From Leucobacter aridicollis (GTDB lineage: Bacteria; Actinomycetota; Actinomycetes; Actinomycetales; Microbacteriaceae), in assembly GCF_013409595.1 (NCBI RefSeq), contig NZ_JACCBD010000001.1, forward strand, positions 248,001 through 312,000: DNA of 64,000 nucleotides, in the 5' to 3' direction. The notes under the pieces were generated by a model. That model did no database searches, was not told where the DNA came from, and was given only the letters and a program-made list of their open reading frames with translations. The translations under genes were made by a program, and so were the position numbers. Shown here in pieces: positions 62,451 through 64,000 of the stretch (the first letter of the stretch is position 1; each line of letters begins with the position of its first letter).

Positions 62451-64000
62451 ACGGGGTGCGGCGCGCGCTCGGGTCGCCGACGCTCGTCGCCGGCGCGCTG
62501 CTCCTCGCCGCGATCGCGCTCGTCGCAGTGTTCGCCCCCGCGCTCGCGCCGTACTCGCCGACGGCTCAGGATCTGTCGGCCGGACTGCTGCCCCCGTCGG
62601 CCGCGCACCCGTTCGGTACGGACCAGCTCGGCCGCGACGTGTTCTCCCGGGTGCTCTTCGCCGCCCGCACCGACCTCGGAATCGCCGCCCTCGCCGCCGT
62701 CGCCCCGTTCATCGTTGGTGTCACGCTCGGCCTCGTCTCCGGTTACTTCGGGCGCACCACCGACTGGGTGATCTCGCGCGTCACCGACACCGTGATCGCG
62801 TTCCCGTTCTACGTCCTCGTCATCGCGATCGTCTTCGCGGTCGGGGCGGGCGCCCCTGGCATCGTCGCCGCCTTCGCCCTCGTCGGCTGGGTCGGGTACG
62901 CACGGGTGATCCGCGCGCTGACCGCGTCGATGCGCGACCTCGGCTGGGTGCGCGCGGCTCGCGGCGCCGGGCTCTCGCACACCCGGATCCTCGTGAAACA
63001 TCTGCTGCCGAACGTGCTGCCGCAGGCCATCGTGCTCCTTGCGACGGAGATCGTGCTCATCATGGTTGCGATCGTCACCCTTGGCTTCCTCGGGCTTGGC
63101 ATCCAGCCGCCGACCCCCGACTGGGGCACCATGATCGCCGACGGGCAGGCGTTCGTGACGAGCCACTGGTGGCTCTCCGCGCTGCCGGGACTCGCCGTTG
63201 TAGTGACGGGCATCGCGTTGTCGCTCCTCGGTGACGGCATCGGCGACGCCCTCCGGGTGACGTCGGACCGGCCGCGGCGCGGGATATCCAGGGTCTCTCG
63301 GGCCTCCCGCGGGCCACGCCCCGCAGACCCAGCTCTGAAGCCTGGCGCGCTGACGGTCCACGGCCTCACCCTCGAGTTGGCAGCTGTTGTCGCTTCGCGG
63401 CCCGCAGACCGGCACCAACTGCCAACTCGCGCGCTTGTTGGCGGGGATGGCGGGGCCGAGGCTGGGGCCGGGGGCCGGGCCGGGGCCGGGGATGGCGGGG
63501 CTGGGGAAGCCGGGGCCGGGGGGATCAGCTTCGAACTCGCGCCGGGCGAGGCCCTCGGCATCGTCGGCGAATCAGGATCGGGCAAGAGCCTCACCCTCCG
63601 CGCCATCGCCGGCCTCCTCCCGAACGGAGTAGCGCAGACCGCGGGCGAGATCGCGTTCGGGGGCGCCATCGGAATGGTGTTCCAGGACCCGCTCAGCGCG
63701 CTCGACCCGCTCACCCGCGTCGGCACTCAGCTGCGCGAGGCCTGCGTCGCCGCGGGCGAGCCCGATGCCGCGGCGCGGGTGCGCGAGCTGCTCACCGAGG
63801 TCCGGCTCGACGAGCCCGAGCGCATCGCCCGCGCGTACCCGCACGAGCTCTCCGGTGGCCAGCGCCAGCGCATCGTGATCGCGATGGCGCTCGCGGGCCG
63901 GCCAGCCGTGCTGCTTGCCGACGAGCCGACCACGGCGCTCGACGCGACCGTGCAGCGCGAGGTGCTTGCCCTCCTCGCCACGCTCCGCCGAGAGCGCGGC
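62447..64000 (+). CDS. DppC permease fused to DppD-type ATPase, incomplete at the right edge
   Basis: The frame is open from the ATG at 62447 to the end of the window (at least 518 codons). The first 280 residues are a DppC-type permease (LLPPSAAHPFGTDQLGRDVFSRVLF; SMRDLGWVRAARGAGLSHTRILVKH). An ATPase domain follows in the same frame: LTVHGLTLEL, then an unusual Pro/Gly/Ala-rich insertion of about 45 residues (near 305-355), GISFELAPGEALGIVGESGSGKS (Walker A about 374-381), LSGGQRQRI and VLLADEPTTALD. DppC-DppD fusions occur in actinobacteria, but the insertion between the first two beta strands is odd. A further DppF-type domain may lie beyond the window. Confidence 0.88.
   Translation, partial: MNGVRRALGSPTLVAGALLLAAIALVAVFAPALAPYSPTAQDLSAGLLPPSAAHPFGTDQLGRDVFSRVLFAARTDLGIAALAAVAPFIVGVTLGLVSGYFGRTTDWVISRVTDTVIAFPFYVLVIAIVFAVGAGAPGIVAAFALVGWVGYARVIRALTASMRDLGWVRAARGAGLSHTRILVKHLLPNVLPQAIVLLATEIVLIMVAIVTLGFLGLGIQPPTPDWGTMIADGQAFVTSHWWLSALPGLAVVVTGIALSLLGDGIGDALRVTSDRPRRGISRVSRASRGPRPADPALKPGALTVHGLTLELAAVVASRPADRHQLPTRALVGGDGGAEAGAGGRAGAGDGGAGEAGAGGISFELAPGEALGIVGESGSGKSLTLRAIAGLLPNGVAQTAGEIAFGGAIGMVFQDPLSALDPLTRVGTQLREACVAAGEPDAAARVRELLTEVRLDEPERIARAYPHELSGGQRQRIVIAMALAGRPAVLLADEPTTALDATVQREVLALLATLRRERG
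63373..63429. repeat. Inverted repeat inside the ATPase insertion
   Basis: CGAGTTGGCAG at 63373-63383 recurs inverted as CTGCCAACTCG at 63419-63429, 35 bases apart. Element length and arm length (57 and 11) equal those of the palindrome at 51659-51715, although the arm sequences differ. It sits in frame in the ABC domain exactly where extra residues begin. Confidence 0.6.
63440..63525 (+). repeat. Low-complexity GGGGCC-type tract in coding sequence
   Basis: Imperfect repeats of GGGGCCG and GGGGCTG encode a Gly/Ala/Glu stretch within the fused ATPase. The tract contains many G-runs and could arise by slippage. It directly precedes the conserved strand before Walker A. Confidence 0.75.

Noticed and set aside
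62315..63418. Minus-strand frame opposite the DppC-type permease
   Set aside because: Arg/Glu/Gly-rich antisense product; the plus-strand frame continues in phase into the ATPase domain.

Overview
The window is chromosomal DNA of a high-GC actinobacterium, most likely a Microbacteriaceae-type organism. That placement is an inference from G/C-rich third codon positions, frequent GTG starts and ATGA/GTGA overlaps, an LSNTG-type wall anchor and the gene families present. I see no tRNA, rRNA, insertion sequence or CRISPR array.

Layout. 1-6271: a three-module secreted nuclease/5'-nucleotidase and a stand-alone MalK-type ATPase. 6528-29389: a catabolic island, visibly less G/C-biased than its flanks, built around the deazaflavin cofactor F420. 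29464-31379: an LCP ligase, a VanZ-like protein and a 40-residue Cys-rich ORF. 31456-46581: a cell-surface polysaccharide/teichoic-acid-type locus in two convergent halves. Its left half (31456-38874) has more A/T-rich codons and looks acquired. 46752-51587: a secreted coiled-coil protein, NADP isocitrate dehydrogenase, an SDR and an acetamidase/formamidase. 51820-56908: a siderophore-iron module with a DtxR/IdeR-like box. 57050-59649: an enoyl-CoA hydratase, an LLM oxidoreductase and a small membrane protein. 59847-64000: a peptide/nickel-type ABC importer whose last gene is a permease-ATPase fusion that runs off the window.

The island is the main item. On the minus strand lie a FecBCD-type importer, cofD and an IclR regulator, translationally coupled or nearly so. 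Divergently, a run of about 13 kb encodes an AA_synth-family protein, class III aminotransferase, dihydropyrimidinase/hydantoinase, Mer-like LLM reductase, F420:NADP oxidoreductase, beta-ureidopropionase-like amidohydrolase, NCS1 nucleobase/hydantoin symporter, NDMA-type alcohol dehydrogenase, Glu/Leu-type dehydrogenase, aldehyde dehydrogenase, cofE and cofC. A second run has a ThiXYZ-like ABC importer and a second nitrilase-fold amidase. The order of activities resembles reductive pyrimidine degradation, but the usual flavin/FeS dihydropyrimidine dehydrogenase is absent. An F420H2-dependent LLM enzyme plus Fno could take its place.

The island carries three late F420 genes (cofD, cofC, cofE) but no FO synthase, and an importer is coupled to cofD. 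This makes uptake of FO or another deazaflavin precursor a testable idea. A 15-bp palindrome, TGAACCGATGGTTCA, and close variants recur at the island's transcription-unit starts and probably mark one regulon, most simply that of the IclR protein.
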